Assembly: GCA_031400505.1 (NCBI GenBank)
Contig: JANNPZ010000043.1
Span: 62,001-126,000, forward strand
Direction: 5' to 3'
Source of the DNA: JAIYDJ01 sp031400505
GTDB taxonomy: Bacteria > Pseudomonadota > Alphaproteobacteria > Rhodobacterales > Rhodobacteraceae
Length of the DNA: 64,000 nucleotides
How positions within the stretch are numbered: the first letter of the stretch is position 1; each line of letters opens with the position of its first letter. Below the pieces are notes generated by a model that saw only the letters and a program-made list of their open reading frames with translations, ran no database searches and was not told the DNA's origin. Of the stretch, positions 20,178-28,937 are shown piece by piece. Position numbers and translations under genes: made by a program.

Positions 20178-22847
20178 TCAGCCCGCGCTGCGTTTTCCTT
20201 CAGCAAGATAACGTGAATGCCCGGAAAGTTTGAACTGGCCGCGCTTGATCTTCTGGATACGGCCGTCACGCAACAGCGTGCCGAAACCGCGCAGGCAGTC
20301 TTCGCGGTTGTGGTCGTCGGCGCTTGGCAGGTCAGCGATTTGCTGCAACAACAGCGGGCGGGTAAATTGTGGCCGACCCAGTTGCAATGCGCAATAGGCC
20401 GCAGCGGCCTCCAGCAGATCAGGCATTGAGGTCGCCCCAAGTCGTTCTGCGAAATCGGCGAACGGCTGGCTCGGATCGGCAAAGATATTGTTCAGATCAT
20501 CAACGCCAAGATCATCTTCGGTGTCGTGTGCCACCTCGTCGGGCATCCTTCGATCGTTGGGCATCCTTGGATCGTCCGGCACCGTTTCCACGGCCATCAG
20601 TTCGCTGGTGACCCGGCGCGGCCTGACCGGCAAAGTCGGCGCATTCTGGACGGTGGCAGGACGGTCGATGCGCTGTTCGGACACCAGTACCAAAGGTGCC
20701 GGTCGATTTTCGATTTGTGGGCGTTGTGTTGGCGTGCCGCCGTTTTGGGCCGATGAACCGGTTTCCGTGTTGACGAGGGCAGGACGGCGCGGGCGCACCA
20801 CCCGGTCTAGATCATCACGGTAGGGGTCCATCCGCACTGTCGGGACTTGCTGCGCTGGCGCAGCATTGCTTTTGCGATCTGCAAAAGTAGCAGCAACCGC
20901 CGCCTTCAGATGCGCGATTGCAGACAGGCGGCGTTTGTTTTCCGGGCCTTCCATCGCAGCATTGGTTTGCGAGATCAGCCGTTCAACCGCGTCATCGTCC
21001 GTGGCGGGATCACCGAGTTTTGCCGCATCGACTGTCTCGGACGGCACCTCTGCCTTGTGCGACGCCTCTGGCTTGGGCCCTGCGTCGGCACGCAGATCGG
21101 CTTCAAGATCAGCCAGTTCGCGCTGCAAATCGGCCTCGGCCTGCGGTGACAAGGCGGGGGCAGTGGGGGTTGGCACCTGAACTTCGGCGACCGGGGCAAC
21201 AAGCGCCACTTCGGTCGGCAGTGCGGCAGCGACAGCGTCGACGCGGCGGATCTTGATCACGCGCGCGCGCGCCCGCTGCAACCGTTCGCTAAGTGGCGAG
21301 GCGACCTGCGGCTCTGGTGCGGGTACAAAGACGCTTTCCGGCATCTCGCTTGGGTCGTCGGCATCCAGGGCAGCCTCTTGGCCTGAAACCTGCACCGGGC
21401 CTTCTTCATCTGACCGTGATGCAAGGTCATCCGATTGCGCAACGGTTGCGGCCACGTCGAATTCATCTTCGCCGTCGGGGTCGACCATCTGGCCATAAGT
21501 AATCTGTGTTGCGGTTTCGTCGGTAGGCAGGGCAACCGGATCGGCCAAAACCTCTTCTGCGTGCCCACGGGCATCTGCCGAAGGATCGGGCAGATCGGCC
21601 TGGTAGCGCTCCGGTGTTTCGAATTCCGGCAACAGGATTTCGGCACTCGGAACATCATCGACCAGCGGCCATGCCGAAGCTGTATTGTCTTGGACTTCAT
21701 CGTCGGTATCGGCGAGGGCGGTGAGCATTACGTGATCAAGGTCGGCTTCGGTTTCGACATCCGCCCGAACTGGCAAGTCAGCGCCAAGGTCGGCCATCAC
21801 AGCGGCGATGGTGTCTTCGTATGTGGCCTCGTCTGCAGGTTCCGCGAAGTCTGCGATTTCGGGCAAGTCAGCGCCAAGGTCGGCCATCACAGCGGCGATG
21901 GTGTCTTCGTATGTGGCCTCGTCTGCACGTTCCGCGAAGTCTGCGATTTCCGGCAAGTCAGCGCCAAGGTCGGCCATCACAGCGGCGATGGTATCTTCGT
22001 AAGTGGCCTCGTCCGCAGGTTCCGCGAAGTTTGCGATTTCCGGCAAGTCGGTGCAGGGTTCGTCCATCACAGGGGCGATGGTCTCGGCAGTGTTGGACAC
22101 ATCCGCTTTGGTTTCTTGCGTGGCAAGACTGCGCAGTTCGTCGTCTTGGTCAGTTGTCGCGGACAAGGAAATATCCGCATCGGGCGCGTCGGTGAAGTCT
22201 TGCTGCGCAAGATCGGTCGGTGTGATTGCCTCTGCTGCGGCGTTTGCCATCTCCGATGCGATGATATCAACGGCGTCGGCAGCGGCCTCGGCCCGGATTT
22301 CGACAAAACGGTCCGGCGCCGCTTCAATGGCAAACTGCGCATCCCATGCCGTGACCGGAGCGTTCAGCAGATCAGTCTCGTCTTCAACAAGGTACATCGG
22401 GCCGGCACCCTCTGCGGTGGCCCGGGCGGATGCGGTCTGCGCCTCTCTCAGCCGGATCAGCCTGGAGGCAGCCGAATCTTCAGTTGTTGCAACGGTGTCA
22501 TTCAGGTGCGGCTCGATCACGACAGCCGCTGCCGGCATGGCGTTTTGCTGCGGCCCTTTGGTCACCGAAATGTCGCCCGCCCGCAAGATGACGCCATTTT
22601 CCTGAATGTTTGCCTCGACGCGGCGGTTGATCTCGCGTTCGGCAATCCGGTGCAGCATTGCCGCATCCGGAGTTGGCGGCTCGGCCCCGAAATAGCGATC
22701 CTCTGCGGCCAGATCCCGGAAGTATTCGGCAATGGCGCGCATGGTGTTGAAGGGATCGTCAAAACCCTCCAATGTGCACGAGAACGTGCCATAGGAAACC
22801 GTTAGGATTTTACTCGCACCGATCATGGGAGCTTTGCCTTCTGCCAT
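20178..22847 (-). CDS. Large acidic repeat-containing protein of unknown function
   Basis: This encodes 889 residues. The N-terminal 100 residues are conserved in many Rhodobacterales (GASKILTVSYGTFSCTLEGF, AIAEYFRDLAAEDRYFGAEP, MLHRIAEREINRRVEANIQE). A very acidic, probably disordered middle follows (residues about 120-750) with tandem 30-residue repeats. The last 110 residues form a compact basic region (LLEAAAAYCALQLGRPQFTR, CLRGFGTLLRDGRIQKIKRG) that could be a winged helix. There is no signal peptide. Related proteins are often labelled lipoprotein or CheA, but nothing here supports either. ATG 22847 and ATG 22826 are both possible starts. It is divergent from the thiamine pyrophosphokinase gene. 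Confidence 0.8.
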   Translation of the reverse strand: MAEGKAPMIGASKILTVSYGTFSCTLEGFDDPFNTMRAIAEYFRDLAAEDRYFGAEPPTPDAAMLHRIAEREINRRVEANIQENGVILRAGDISVTKGPQQNAMPAAAVVIEPHLNDTVATTEDSAASRLIRLREAQTASARATAEGAGPMYLVEDETDLLNAPVTAWDAQFAIEAAPDRFVEIRAEAAADAVDIIASEMANAAAEAITPTDLAQQDFTDAPDADISLSATTDQDDELRSLATQETKADVSNTAETIAPVMDEPCTDLPEIANFAEPADEATYEDTIAAVMADLGADLPEIADFAERADEATYEDTIAAVMADLGADLPEIADFAEPADEATYEDTIAAVMADLGADLPVRADVETEADLDHVMLTALADTDDEVQDNTASAWPLVDDVPSAEILLPEFETPERYQADLPDPSADARGHAEEVLADPVALPTDETATQITYGQMVDPDGEDEFDVAATVAQSDDLASRSDEEGPVQVSGQEAALDADDPSEMPESVFVPAPEPQVASPLSERLQRARARVIKIRRVDAVAAALPTEVALVAPVAEVQVPTPTAPALSPQAEADLQRELADLEADLRADAGPKPEASHKAEVPSETVDAAKLGDPATDDDAVERLISQTNAAMEGPENKRRLSAIAHLKAAVAATFADRKSNAAPAQQVPTVRMDPYRDDLDRVVRPRRPALVNTETGSSAQNGGTPTQRPQIENRPAPLVLVSEQRIDRPATVQNAPTLPVRPRRVTSELMAVETVPDDPRMPNDRRMPDEVAHDTEDDLGVDDLNNIFADPSQPFADFAERLGATSMPDLLEAAAAYCALQLGRPQFTRPLLLQQIADLPSADDHNREDCLRGFGTLLRDGRIQKIKRGQFKLSGHSRYLAEGKRSAG
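21778..22047 (-). repeat. Three tandem 90-bp repeats coding 30-residue units
   Basis: Three near-identical 90-base copies begin at 21778, 21868 and 21958, with a diverged partial copy after 22048. Each encodes one unit containing DLPEIADFAEPADEATYEDT and IAAVMADLGA. Differences are only a few bases (for example Pro/Arg at one site), so the duplication is recent. The array is in frame and lies within the acidic part of the host protein. Confidence 0.95.
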
Positions 22848-22920
22848 TCGCTTCGAAGCCACTTTGGCTGTTTACAGGTGCAACTACATGGACAAAACAC
22901 GGTCATTTGAAGGATTGATT

Positions 22921-23649
22921 GTGACATTGGAACCGATGTCCCGCCGCAATTGGGTAAACAATAGCGAAGAGTCTTTGGTGATTGTTCAGTCTTCTGAAGG
23001 CGTCACGCTGGTCGGCGGCGGTCCGCTGAGCCGTGGCGTGTTGATGCGCAGCCTGACTTTCGCGCCGCGACTGGTGGCCGCAGATGGCGGGGCGGACCGC
23101 GTATTGCGGCTGGGGCAGCGGCCCGAAGCGGTGATCGGTGATCTCGATTCGATCTCGGCATCGGCGCTGCGGGACTTGCGCGACGCGGTGCATCTGATCC
23201 CAGAGCAGGACACCACCGATTTCGACAAGGCACTGCGCAGCATCGCGGCCCCTTTTGTCGTGGGCCTCGGGTTTTCCGGTGCCCGCCTTGATCATGGACT
23301 GGCAGTGTTGAACACGCTGGTGCGCCATGCCCATCGGCGTTGCTTTATCCTGGGGCAGGGCGATGTCACGTTTCTGGCGCCCCCGCTGATCGAACTGGAT
23401 CTGCCGATCGGCTCGCGGCTGTCGCTGTTTCCGATGCGCCCGGTAACCGGTCGGTCGACCGGACTGCGCTGGCAGATCGATGGGTTGCATTTTGCGCCGG
23501 GCGCGCGCATCGGCACATCGAACGAAGTGGTCGAACGGCGGGTCACTCTGGCCTTTGATGCGCCCGGCATGTTGATCATTCTGCCGCAACGCGCGCTGCC
23601 CGCTGTGCTGGCGGCGCTTGCGCTGCACGCGCCCGCTCGGCGTGGATGA
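22921..23649 (+). CDS. Thiamine diphosphokinase
   Basis: This encodes 242 residues of the enzyme that phosphorylates thiamine to thiamine diphosphate with ATP. Family motifs are LVAADGGADRVLRLG, PEAVIGDLDSIS, the acidic DTTDFDKALRSI and FSGARLDHGLAVLNTL, with a C-terminal SNEVVERRVTLAF block. The GTG at 22921 is preferred because GAAGGA lies six bases upstream; ATG 22936 is the next candidate. It is divergent from the acidic repeat protein. Its last 74 bases overlap, tail to tail, with the end of the convergent DMT transporter gene, so both C-termini share DNA. Confidence 0.9.
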   Translation: MTLEPMSRRNWVNNSEESLVIVQSSEGVTLVGGGPLSRGVLMRSLTFAPRLVAADGGADRVLRLGQRPEAVIGDLDSISASALRDLRDAVHLIPEQDTTDFDKALRSIAAPFVVGLGFSGARLDHGLAVLNTLVRHAHRRCFILGQGDVTFLAPPLIELDLPIGSRLSLFPMRPVTGRSTGLRWQIDGLHFAPGARIGTSNEVVERRVTLAFDAPGMLIILPQRALPAVLAALALHAPARRG

Positions 23650-24508
23650 TGTAAAGGCCCGATCCGACGATCACCGCAATCCCTGCCCAGGTGAGGGCGT
23701 TCGGAAAGTCGTCGAACACGGCATAGCCAAGCGCCACGGCTGACACGATTTCCAGATAATGCAGCGGGGCAAGCGTCGCGGAAGGCGCAAATTTCAGGGC
23801 ATAGGTCATGCAGATATGGCTGACTGCCGCCCAGAACCCCACTCCGAACAACCAAAGCCAGTCAAGTCCCTGCGGTACGACCGGATCGAATTCGGCCCAA
23901 CCGCTGCCCTCTGCCAGCGCAAGCAGTGGCAGACACAAGACAGAACCTGCAAGCGCAGTGTGCAACTGCATCGTCACCGGATGCACATCCGCCGACATCG
24001 CCCGCGTGATCAGCATATAGAACGCAAATAAAACGGCCGTGCCCAGCGGAAACAGTGCCACCCAGCCGAACACCACCAACGACGGCTGGATCACCAGCAT
24101 CGCCCCGGCAAATCCTACGACACTGGCCCCGATGCGCCGGGGGCCGACAGCATCCCCAAAGATCAGATTGCCAAGGATCAACAGGATAAAGGGTTCGACA
24201 AACACGATGGCCAGCGCATCGGCGATCGGCATTATCTGAGTGGCGGCAACAAAGCAGTAAGTGGATGCGATCAAAAGCACCGCGCGCACCACCGTCATCC
24301 GCCACAACCGCGCGGACATCCCCATCGGCAGGCGCATCATCAGCGCAATCGGCAGCATCAGGCCGGCCTGCACCACAAAGCGGGCCGCGGTAATCTGGCC
24401 CACCGGTATTGTCGCCGTCGCGAGCTTTGCCGCGACATCCAGCAGCGGGGCCAGCACACAAAATGCGAGCATCAGGGCCACGCCAGGCAGGATACGGTCT
24501 TGGGTCAC
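23576..24508 (-). CDS. DMT superfamily transporter (EamA type)
   Basis: This encodes 310 residues with ten hydrophobic segments in two EamA repeats. The first runs from GVALMLAFCVLAPLLDVAAK to about residue 135, the second from FPLGTAVLFAFYMLITRAMS to SGLYIIHAERARAA. This layout is typical of drug/metabolite exporters of the inner membrane; the substrate cannot be told. The basic, Ala-rich tail after AQAPPAQRAAR is encoded by the part overlapping the convergent thiamine diphosphokinase gene. A related DMT gene is at 46480-47412. Confidence 0.88.
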   Translation of the reverse strand: MTQDRILPGVALMLAFCVLAPLLDVAAKLATATIPVGQITAARFVVQAGLMLPIALMMRLPMGMSARLWRMTVVRAVLLIASTYCFVAATQIMPIADALAIVFVEPFILLILGNLIFGDAVGPRRIGASVVGFAGAMLVIQPSLVVFGWVALFPLGTAVLFAFYMLITRAMSADVHPVTMQLHTALAGSVLCLPLLALAEGSGWAEFDPVVPQGLDWLWLFGVGFWAAVSHICMTYALKFAPSATLAPLHYLEIVSAVALGYAVFDDFPNALTWAGIAVIVGSGLYIIHAERARAAQAPPAQRAARVAAE

Positions 24509-24580
24509 GTCGTGCGGGTTCCTGTGCAGCTTTCGTGCCGGTCAGACAGTGGCAGTCGGGGGCCACCCCAACAGGGGTGA

Positions 24581-25180
24581 TCAGCTGACAATGATGACCT
24601 GCCCCGTGATCGCACCTTCGACGCTTTTGGCATAGGCAAGTCCCACGCGCTGCGATGGCACGGGTTCATGGCCCGGAAACCACGCACCATAGCGGGGAAC
24701 GGACGTTTGCAGCAACCCCGGGCTGACCACATTCACCCGCAACCCGCGTGGCATTTCAATCGCCGCCCCGACGACGAACCCTCCCAAAGCCGCGTTCGCG
24801 GTTGCAGCACCCACCCCCATGCGGATCGGGTCGCGGTCAAGGACGCCGCTGGTCAGGGTGAACGACCCTGCATTGCTGACACGCGCCAGACCTTCAAGCA
24901 CCAGATTGATCTGGCCCATCACCTTATGGCGCAGGCCAAGCATGAACTGCTCTTCCGTAAACTCGGTCAGGGCGCCGAAATGGACATTTCCCGTGGCAGA
25001 AACCACCGCGTCGACCGGCCCGGCCTTGTCATACATCGCCCGGATCGAGTTGCGGTCGGTGATGTCAGTCTGAAGATCGCCACGGGTCCGCCCGACCTTG
25101 ATCAGATCGTGGCGCTGGCCCAGCTCGTCACAAACAGTTCTCCCGATATCGCCTTCGGCGCCGACAACAATGATCTTCAT
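24581..25180 (-). CDS. Short-chain dehydrogenase-like protein lacking the catalytic YxxxK
   Basis: This encodes 199 residues, shorter than the usual 250. The N-terminal dinucleotide-binding motif is IIVVGAEGDIGRTV, and DAVVSATGNVHFG corresponds to the NNAG-type segment. The serine of the active site is probably in SFTLTSGVL, but the place where Tyr-x-x-x-Lys should follow reads ATANAALGGFV, with neither residue. A subgroup of short SDRs shares this loss, so the protein may bind NAD(P) without normal SDR catalysis or use another mechanism. It lies 36 bases downstream of the serine dehydratase gene on the same strand. Confidence 0.78.
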   Translation of the reverse strand: MKIIVVGAEGDIGRTVCDELGQRHDLIKVGRTRGDLQTDITDRNSIRAMYDKAGPVDAVVSATGNVHFGALTEFTEEQFMLGLRHKVMGQINLVLEGLARVSNAGSFTLTSGVLDRDPIRMGVGAATANAALGGFVVGAAIEMPRGLRVNVVSPGLLQTSVPRYGAWFPGHEPVPSQRVGLAYAKSVEGAITGQVIIVS

Positions 25181-25216
25181 CCCGTCCTCCCGCGACTGCG
25201 TCGGCCACAGGCCTGT

Positions 25217-26596
25217 TCAACAGTTTGGCACATTCACGGCCAGACCACCAAGCGAGGTTTCCTTGTACTTTTCGTGCATGTCCGCCCCGGTTTGCCGCAT
25301 CGTTTCGATGCAGTTGTCCAGGCTGACCAGGTGGATACCGTCGCCCCGCAAGGCAAGGCTTGCCGCCGACACCGCCTTGATGGCACCCAGACCGTTGCGC
25401 TCGATGCAAGGCACCTGCACCAGCCCTGCGATCGGATCGCAGGTCATCCCCAGATGATGCTCCAGCGCGATCTCTGCGGCATTCTCCACCTGCTCGGGTG
25501 TTCCGCCCAGTACCGCAGCCAGCCCCGCTGCCGCCATTGCGGCCGCAGCCCCGACTTCGGCCTGGCAGCCGCATTCTGCCCCCGAGATCGAGGCGTTATG
25601 CTTGACCAGCCCGCCGATTGCCGCTGCGGTCAGCATGAACTCTCCGATCCGCGATGCCGAAGCCCCCGGCACATGATCAAGGTAGTAGCGGATCACGGCC
25701 GGAACCACGCCCGCCGCGCCGTTTGTCGGCGCAGTCACGACTTGTCCACCGGCCGCATTCTCTTCGTTGACCGCCATCGCGTAAAGACCCATCCAGTCGT
25801 TGATCACGTGCGGGGCCGTCATGTTGAGTCCACGTTCGGCAATCAGCGCGTCATGGATGCCCTTTGCCCTGCGCCGCACCTTCAACCCACCGGGCAGGAT
25901 CCCGGTTCCCGACATGCCGCGGTCGATGCAATCGGTCATCACCGCCCAGATCCGCGCCATCCCCGCATCAAGGTCGGCAGCCGCGCGAAACCGCATTTCA
26001 TTCGCGCGCTTCATGGCAGCAATCGACAGACCGGACGCGCGCGCCATCGCCAGCATTTCGTCTGCTGTCTGGAAAGGGTAGGGCACATCGGCGCGCGACC
26101 TGCCCCTGGTGCCGCCTGCCTCGGCAATCTCGGAGGCGGTCAGAACAAAACCGCCGCCAATCGAATAGTAGGTTTCCTGCAAGATCACATCACCTTGCGC
26201 GTCGGTTGCCTTCAGCACCATTCCGTTGGCATGTCCGGGCAGGGCCGGGCCATAGTCAAACAGCAGATCGCGCGCCGGATCAAAGCCAAGCGCGGGCAGT
26301 CCGGGCGGGTGGATCAGTGCGGTCGACTTGATCGCCTGCAGTGTTGCTTCGGCTTTCTCTGCGTCATAACTCGCCGGTTCGAACCCGGCGAGACCGAGAA
26401 TAGTTGCGCGATCGGTCGCGTGGCCCACCCCGGTAAACGCAAGACTGCCGTGCAGCGATGCGCGCAGCCCGTGCGCCTGAAACGGCGATTGCCGCAGAAG
26501 GTCCAGAAACCGTGCCCCTGCCACCATCGGCCCCATCGTGTGCGACGACGATGGCCCCACGCCGACCTTGAACATGTCGAATACGGAAAGGAACAT
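25217..26596 (-). CDS. sdaA: L-serine ammonia-lyase (iron-sulfur type)
   Basis: This 459-residue single-chain enzyme deaminates L-serine to pyruvate and ammonia. The N-terminal beta domain has the signature VFDMFKVGVGPSSSHTMGPM, and the alpha domain follows from about residue 190. The cysteines expected for the [4Fe-4S] cluster are in ISGAECGCQAEVG, GMTCDPIAGLVQVPC and the C-terminal region. Substrate-binding NGAAGVVPAVIRYY and KHNASISGAE are present. It lies 15 bases after a glutathione S-transferase gene, so the two are probably co-transcribed, with the SDR downstream. Confidence 0.95.
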   Translation of the reverse strand: MFLSVFDMFKVGVGPSSSHTMGPMVAGARFLDLLRQSPFQAHGLRASLHGSLAFTGVGHATDRATILGLAGFEPASYDAEKAEATLQAIKSTALIHPPGLPALGFDPARDLLFDYGPALPGHANGMVLKATDAQGDVILQETYYSIGGGFVLTASEIAEAGGTRGRSRADVPYPFQTADEMLAMARASGLSIAAMKRANEMRFRAAADLDAGMARIWAVMTDCIDRGMSGTGILPGGLKVRRRAKGIHDALIAERGLNMTAPHVINDWMGLYAMAVNEENAAGGQVVTAPTNGAAGVVPAVIRYYLDHVPGASASRIGEFMLTAAAIGGLVKHNASISGAECGCQAEVGAAAAMAAAGLAAVLGGTPEQVENAAEIALEHHLGMTCDPIAGLVQVPCIERNGLGAIKAVSAASLALRGDGIHLVSLDNCIETMRQTGADMHEKYKETSLGGLAVNVPNC

Positions 26597-26611
26597 GCAG
26601 GCTCCGGTGTT

Positions 26612-27283
26612 TTATGCGCCGCTGAACGCGGGGTTTGTAAAAATTGTCTGGCCCAGATCTTCGGCCTTGGCCACGGAAAGCGCCGCCGGTCGGGTTTCCA
26701 GTGCGGACAGCAGCGCGTGCAACGCCGGGAATGCCCGTGTTGAAATTGCCTCGGCGGCATCGTTCGGCGACGGTGCCAACCAACGCAACAACATGCCGAT
26801 GTAGTATCCCAGTGCACTGGGTGCTGCGGGCGAGAGCCAATCCGGGTTCGTGGCCGCCTTTGCCTCAAGATAGCCAAAATGCGCCAGCAGCCGGTTTTTG
26901 GCTGCCAATTCAACAGCGTTGGCGCAATTGGGTCCGGCGACACGGTCGGGGTAGAAATACTGCATCAGTGTGCTGTGAACCGAATTGTTGACAAACACGA
27001 ACCAGCTGAGCCAGTCGGCGCGCGCAGGGTCGGTGGCCTGTGGGCCAAAGCCCGGATGCCTGTCCACCAGATAAAGCAGGATTGCTGCCGTCTCGAACAT
27101 TGGCCCGTCGGGTGTTTCGAGTGCCGGGATCAGGCCCATCGGATGCATCGCGCGGTAGGCGAGGCTGTCGAGCGCGCCCCCTTCCCGGTCTATCAGGCGA
27201 CATTCATGTGGCGCACCGATTTCGGTCAGCAAAAGCCGGACGATGGTCGAAGCTGAATCGGGTGAGACGTGAAGCACATACAT
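26612..27283 (-). CDS. Glutathione S-transferase family protein
   Basis: This encodes 223 residues. The N-terminal thioredoxin-like domain has VSPDSASTIVRLLLTEIGAP and the glutathione-binding elements GLIPALETPDG and MFETAAILLYLVDRHP, with the cis-proline and the Glu-Thr/Ser pair in place. The all-helical C-terminal domain begins near residue 90. The catalytic residue is probably Ser10 or Ser12. The substrate is unknown. It is the first gene of a likely GST-sdaA-SDR unit and is divergent from the EF-hand gene; a LexA-like box lies between them. Confidence 0.88.
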   Translation of the reverse strand: MYVLHVSPDSASTIVRLLLTEIGAPHECRLIDREGGALDSLAYRAMHPMGLIPALETPDGPMFETAAILLYLVDRHPGFGPQATDPARADWLSWFVFVNNSVHSTLMQYFYPDRVAGPNCANAVELAAKNRLLAHFGYLEAKAATNPDWLSPAAPSALGYYIGMLLRWLAPSPNDAAEAISTRAFPALHALLSALETRPAALSVAKAEDLGQTIFTNPAFSGA

Positions 27284-27401
27284 CGATATGGTCCTTCTTT
27301 GGACTGCGCAGCCTCAGTATGCCAAGGTCAGCGTGGTGTTGCGCGCCCAAAGCGACGCAAGCCGCGTGAAAACGGCACCATAGCCCGGCGTCTGGCGATT
27401 T

Positions 27402-27416
27402 GTTCCTAAATTGTTC
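27402..27416 (+). promoter_or_regulatory. LexA-like box (GTTC-N7-GTTC)
   Basis: GTTCCTAAATTGTTC fits the direct-repeat LexA operator of alphaproteobacteria exactly. It is 54 bases upstream of the EF-hand gene start and 118 bases upstream of the divergent GST gene. No good -35 element is visible at 17 bases from the AT core, and a pattern with eight fixed bases is expected about twice by chance in a window of this size. Confidence 0.45.
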
Positions 27417-27470
27417 ATCTCGCGTTAACCAGTCTTTCTGCAGACTGGGCTGACCGAAATGGAGAATGAC

Positions 27471-28019
27471 ATGCGCTTGGTTGCCCTGATCCTGTGCTGC
27501 CTGTTCCTGGTGGTGCCTGCGAATGCAGACGTTGCCCTGGCGCTGCCCGACCCGATGGCGAAGCGGATCAAGGCCGTACCTGACCGGTTCCTTGATCTGG
27601 CGGCCTTGCTGATCCATGGGTTTGGTGCGGATGGCAGCATAGACCATGCCGGCATCGAACGGGCGATCTCTCTTGACCGGGCGGGCGCGCGCGCATCGGC
27701 ATTGCGGCGTCTCTTGGCGGCGGATCTTGATGGAAACGGGGCGGTTGCCACGTCCGAGATTTCGGTTGCCGCCGGGGCAGCCAGTGCGGCCACGCGGGCG
27801 CGTCTGATCACCACGCATTCGCGGGCCGATACCAACGGCGACGGTGTGGTGGACGCTTTCGAATTGTCGGCACATGCCCGGGCCGAAAGCTTGCGCGCCG
27901 TCTCGGAGTCCGAAGTGGCGCTGTTGCGTGCCGTTTTGTCTTGTGATCAGGACGGTGATGGTGCGGTCGACATGGCAGAGGTCAAACGCGCAATCCTGGG
28001 GCTAGACGTGGCGGGCTGA
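27471..28019 (+). CDS. Secreted EF-hand calcium-binding protein
   Basis: This encodes 182 residues. A signal peptide (MRLVALILCCLFLVVPANA) is followed by a helical region and three EF-hand loops: DLDGNGAVATSEI, DTNGDGVVDAFEL and DQDGDGAVDMAEV. All have the calcium-ligand pattern D-x-D/N-G-D/N-G-x-x-x-x-x-E. The mature protein should bind calcium in the periplasm. The ATG at 27471 is preceded by GGAGA with good spacing. An isolated LexA-like box lies upstream. It is unrelated to the downstream rpiA gene. Confidence 0.85.
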   Translation: MRLVALILCCLFLVVPANADVALALPDPMAKRIKAVPDRFLDLAALLIHGFGADGSIDHAGIERAISLDRAGARASALRRLLAADLDGNGAVATSEISVAAGAASAATRARLITTHSRADTNGDGVVDAFELSAHARAESLRAVSESEVALLRAVLSCDQDGDGAVDMAEVKRAILGLDVAG

Positions 28020-28147
28020 CCCAAATCTGCCCCGCAGGTCCCGAACCGTTGCAGTTGTCACATATCAGTGTCCCCGATCCGAGCCGACACGTTGCTCCTG
28101 CACGGTCGATTGCCTATAAGCACGGCGAACCACGCTGGAGATTGCCG

Positions 28148-28936
28148 ATGGCCGCCGAATTGTCCCCGATCGACAAAGCCAAATTTGTGGCGGCAAAGCG
28201 CGCTGTGGATTTTGTGCAACCCGGCATGAAAGTTGGCCTTGGCACCGGATCAACCGCCGCGTGGATGGTGCGCTGTCTGGGCGAGCGCGTGCGCGAAGAA
28301 GGGCTGAAGATTGTCGGCGTCCCGACATCGACCCGTACTGCGGAACTGGCGCGTCAGGTTGGCATCAAGGTCGTGAGCCTGGACGAAGCGAAGTGGCTGG
28401 ATCTGACGATCGACGGTGCCGATGAGTTTGACCAGAATCTTGCGCTGATCAAAGGCGGCGGGGCGGCCCTGCTGCAAGAAAAGATCGTGGCAACCGCAAG
28501 CGACCAGATGATCGTGATCGCGGACGCCGCCAAGGAAGTGACTGCGCTGGGGACCTATCCCTTGCCGGTCGAAATCATACCGTTTGGTTGGCAGACGACC
28601 AAGGCGCTGATCGAAGAGGTGTTGGTTTCGATGGACGTGATGGGCCGCGACGTGACGGTGCGGATGAACGGCGCAGCACCTTTGGTGACCGACGAGGCGA
28701 ATTACCTGGTCGATCTTCACCTGAAACGCATCAGCAACCCGCGCCAACTGGCCATGGTGCTGAACCAGCTCCCCGGCGTGGTGGAAAACGGGCTTTTCAT
28801 CGACATTTGTGACATTGTGATCATCGGGCATGCCGACGGGCGGGTCACAGTACGCGACATCAATGAAGGGTCAGAGCATGACGACCGCATCGAGTTTGCG
28901 CCCAGCCTGAATATCTTTGCCGATCTGGGGGACTGA
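28148..28936 (+). CDS. rpiA: Ribose-5-phosphate isomerase A
   Basis: This 262-residue enzyme interconverts ribose 5-phosphate and ribulose 5-phosphate. Conserved elements are VGLGTGSTAAWMVRCLGERV, the catalytic region TIDGADEFDQNLALIKGGGA with the KGGGAALLQEKIV continuation, and the C-terminal DICDIVIIGHADG. The start at 28148 follows GGAG at 28138-28141; the frame is open further upstream without support. The stop is followed after one base by the ATG of the glutathione reductase gene, so the two supply NADPH-linked metabolism together in one operon. Confidence 0.97.
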   Translation: MAAELSPIDKAKFVAAKRAVDFVQPGMKVGLGTGSTAAWMVRCLGERVREEGLKIVGVPTSTRTAELARQVGIKVVSLDEAKWLDLTIDGADEFDQNLALIKGGGAALLQEKIVATASDQMIVIADAAKEVTALGTYPLPVEIIPFGWQTTKALIEEVLVSMDVMGRDVTVRMNGAAPLVTDEANYLVDLHLKRISNPRQLAMVLNQLPGVVENGLFIDICDIVIIGHADGRVTVRDINEGSEHDDRIEFAPSLNIFADLGD

Positions 28937-28937
28937 G

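Noticed and set aside
21778..22047. Regular 90-bp repeats considered as a CRISPR-like array
   Set aside because: The units are contiguous, without spacers, keep the reading frame and encode protein repeats.
21435..22805. Plus-strand open frame of 456 residues with repeats
   Set aside because: It is the antisense of the acidic repeat protein; the visible repeats are just the complement of the real 30-residue units.
24668..26743. Plus-strand open frame of 691 residues
   Set aside because: It lies antisense to the clear SDR and serine dehydratase genes and its translation is a His/Arg/Gly-rich shadow typical of high-GC DNA.
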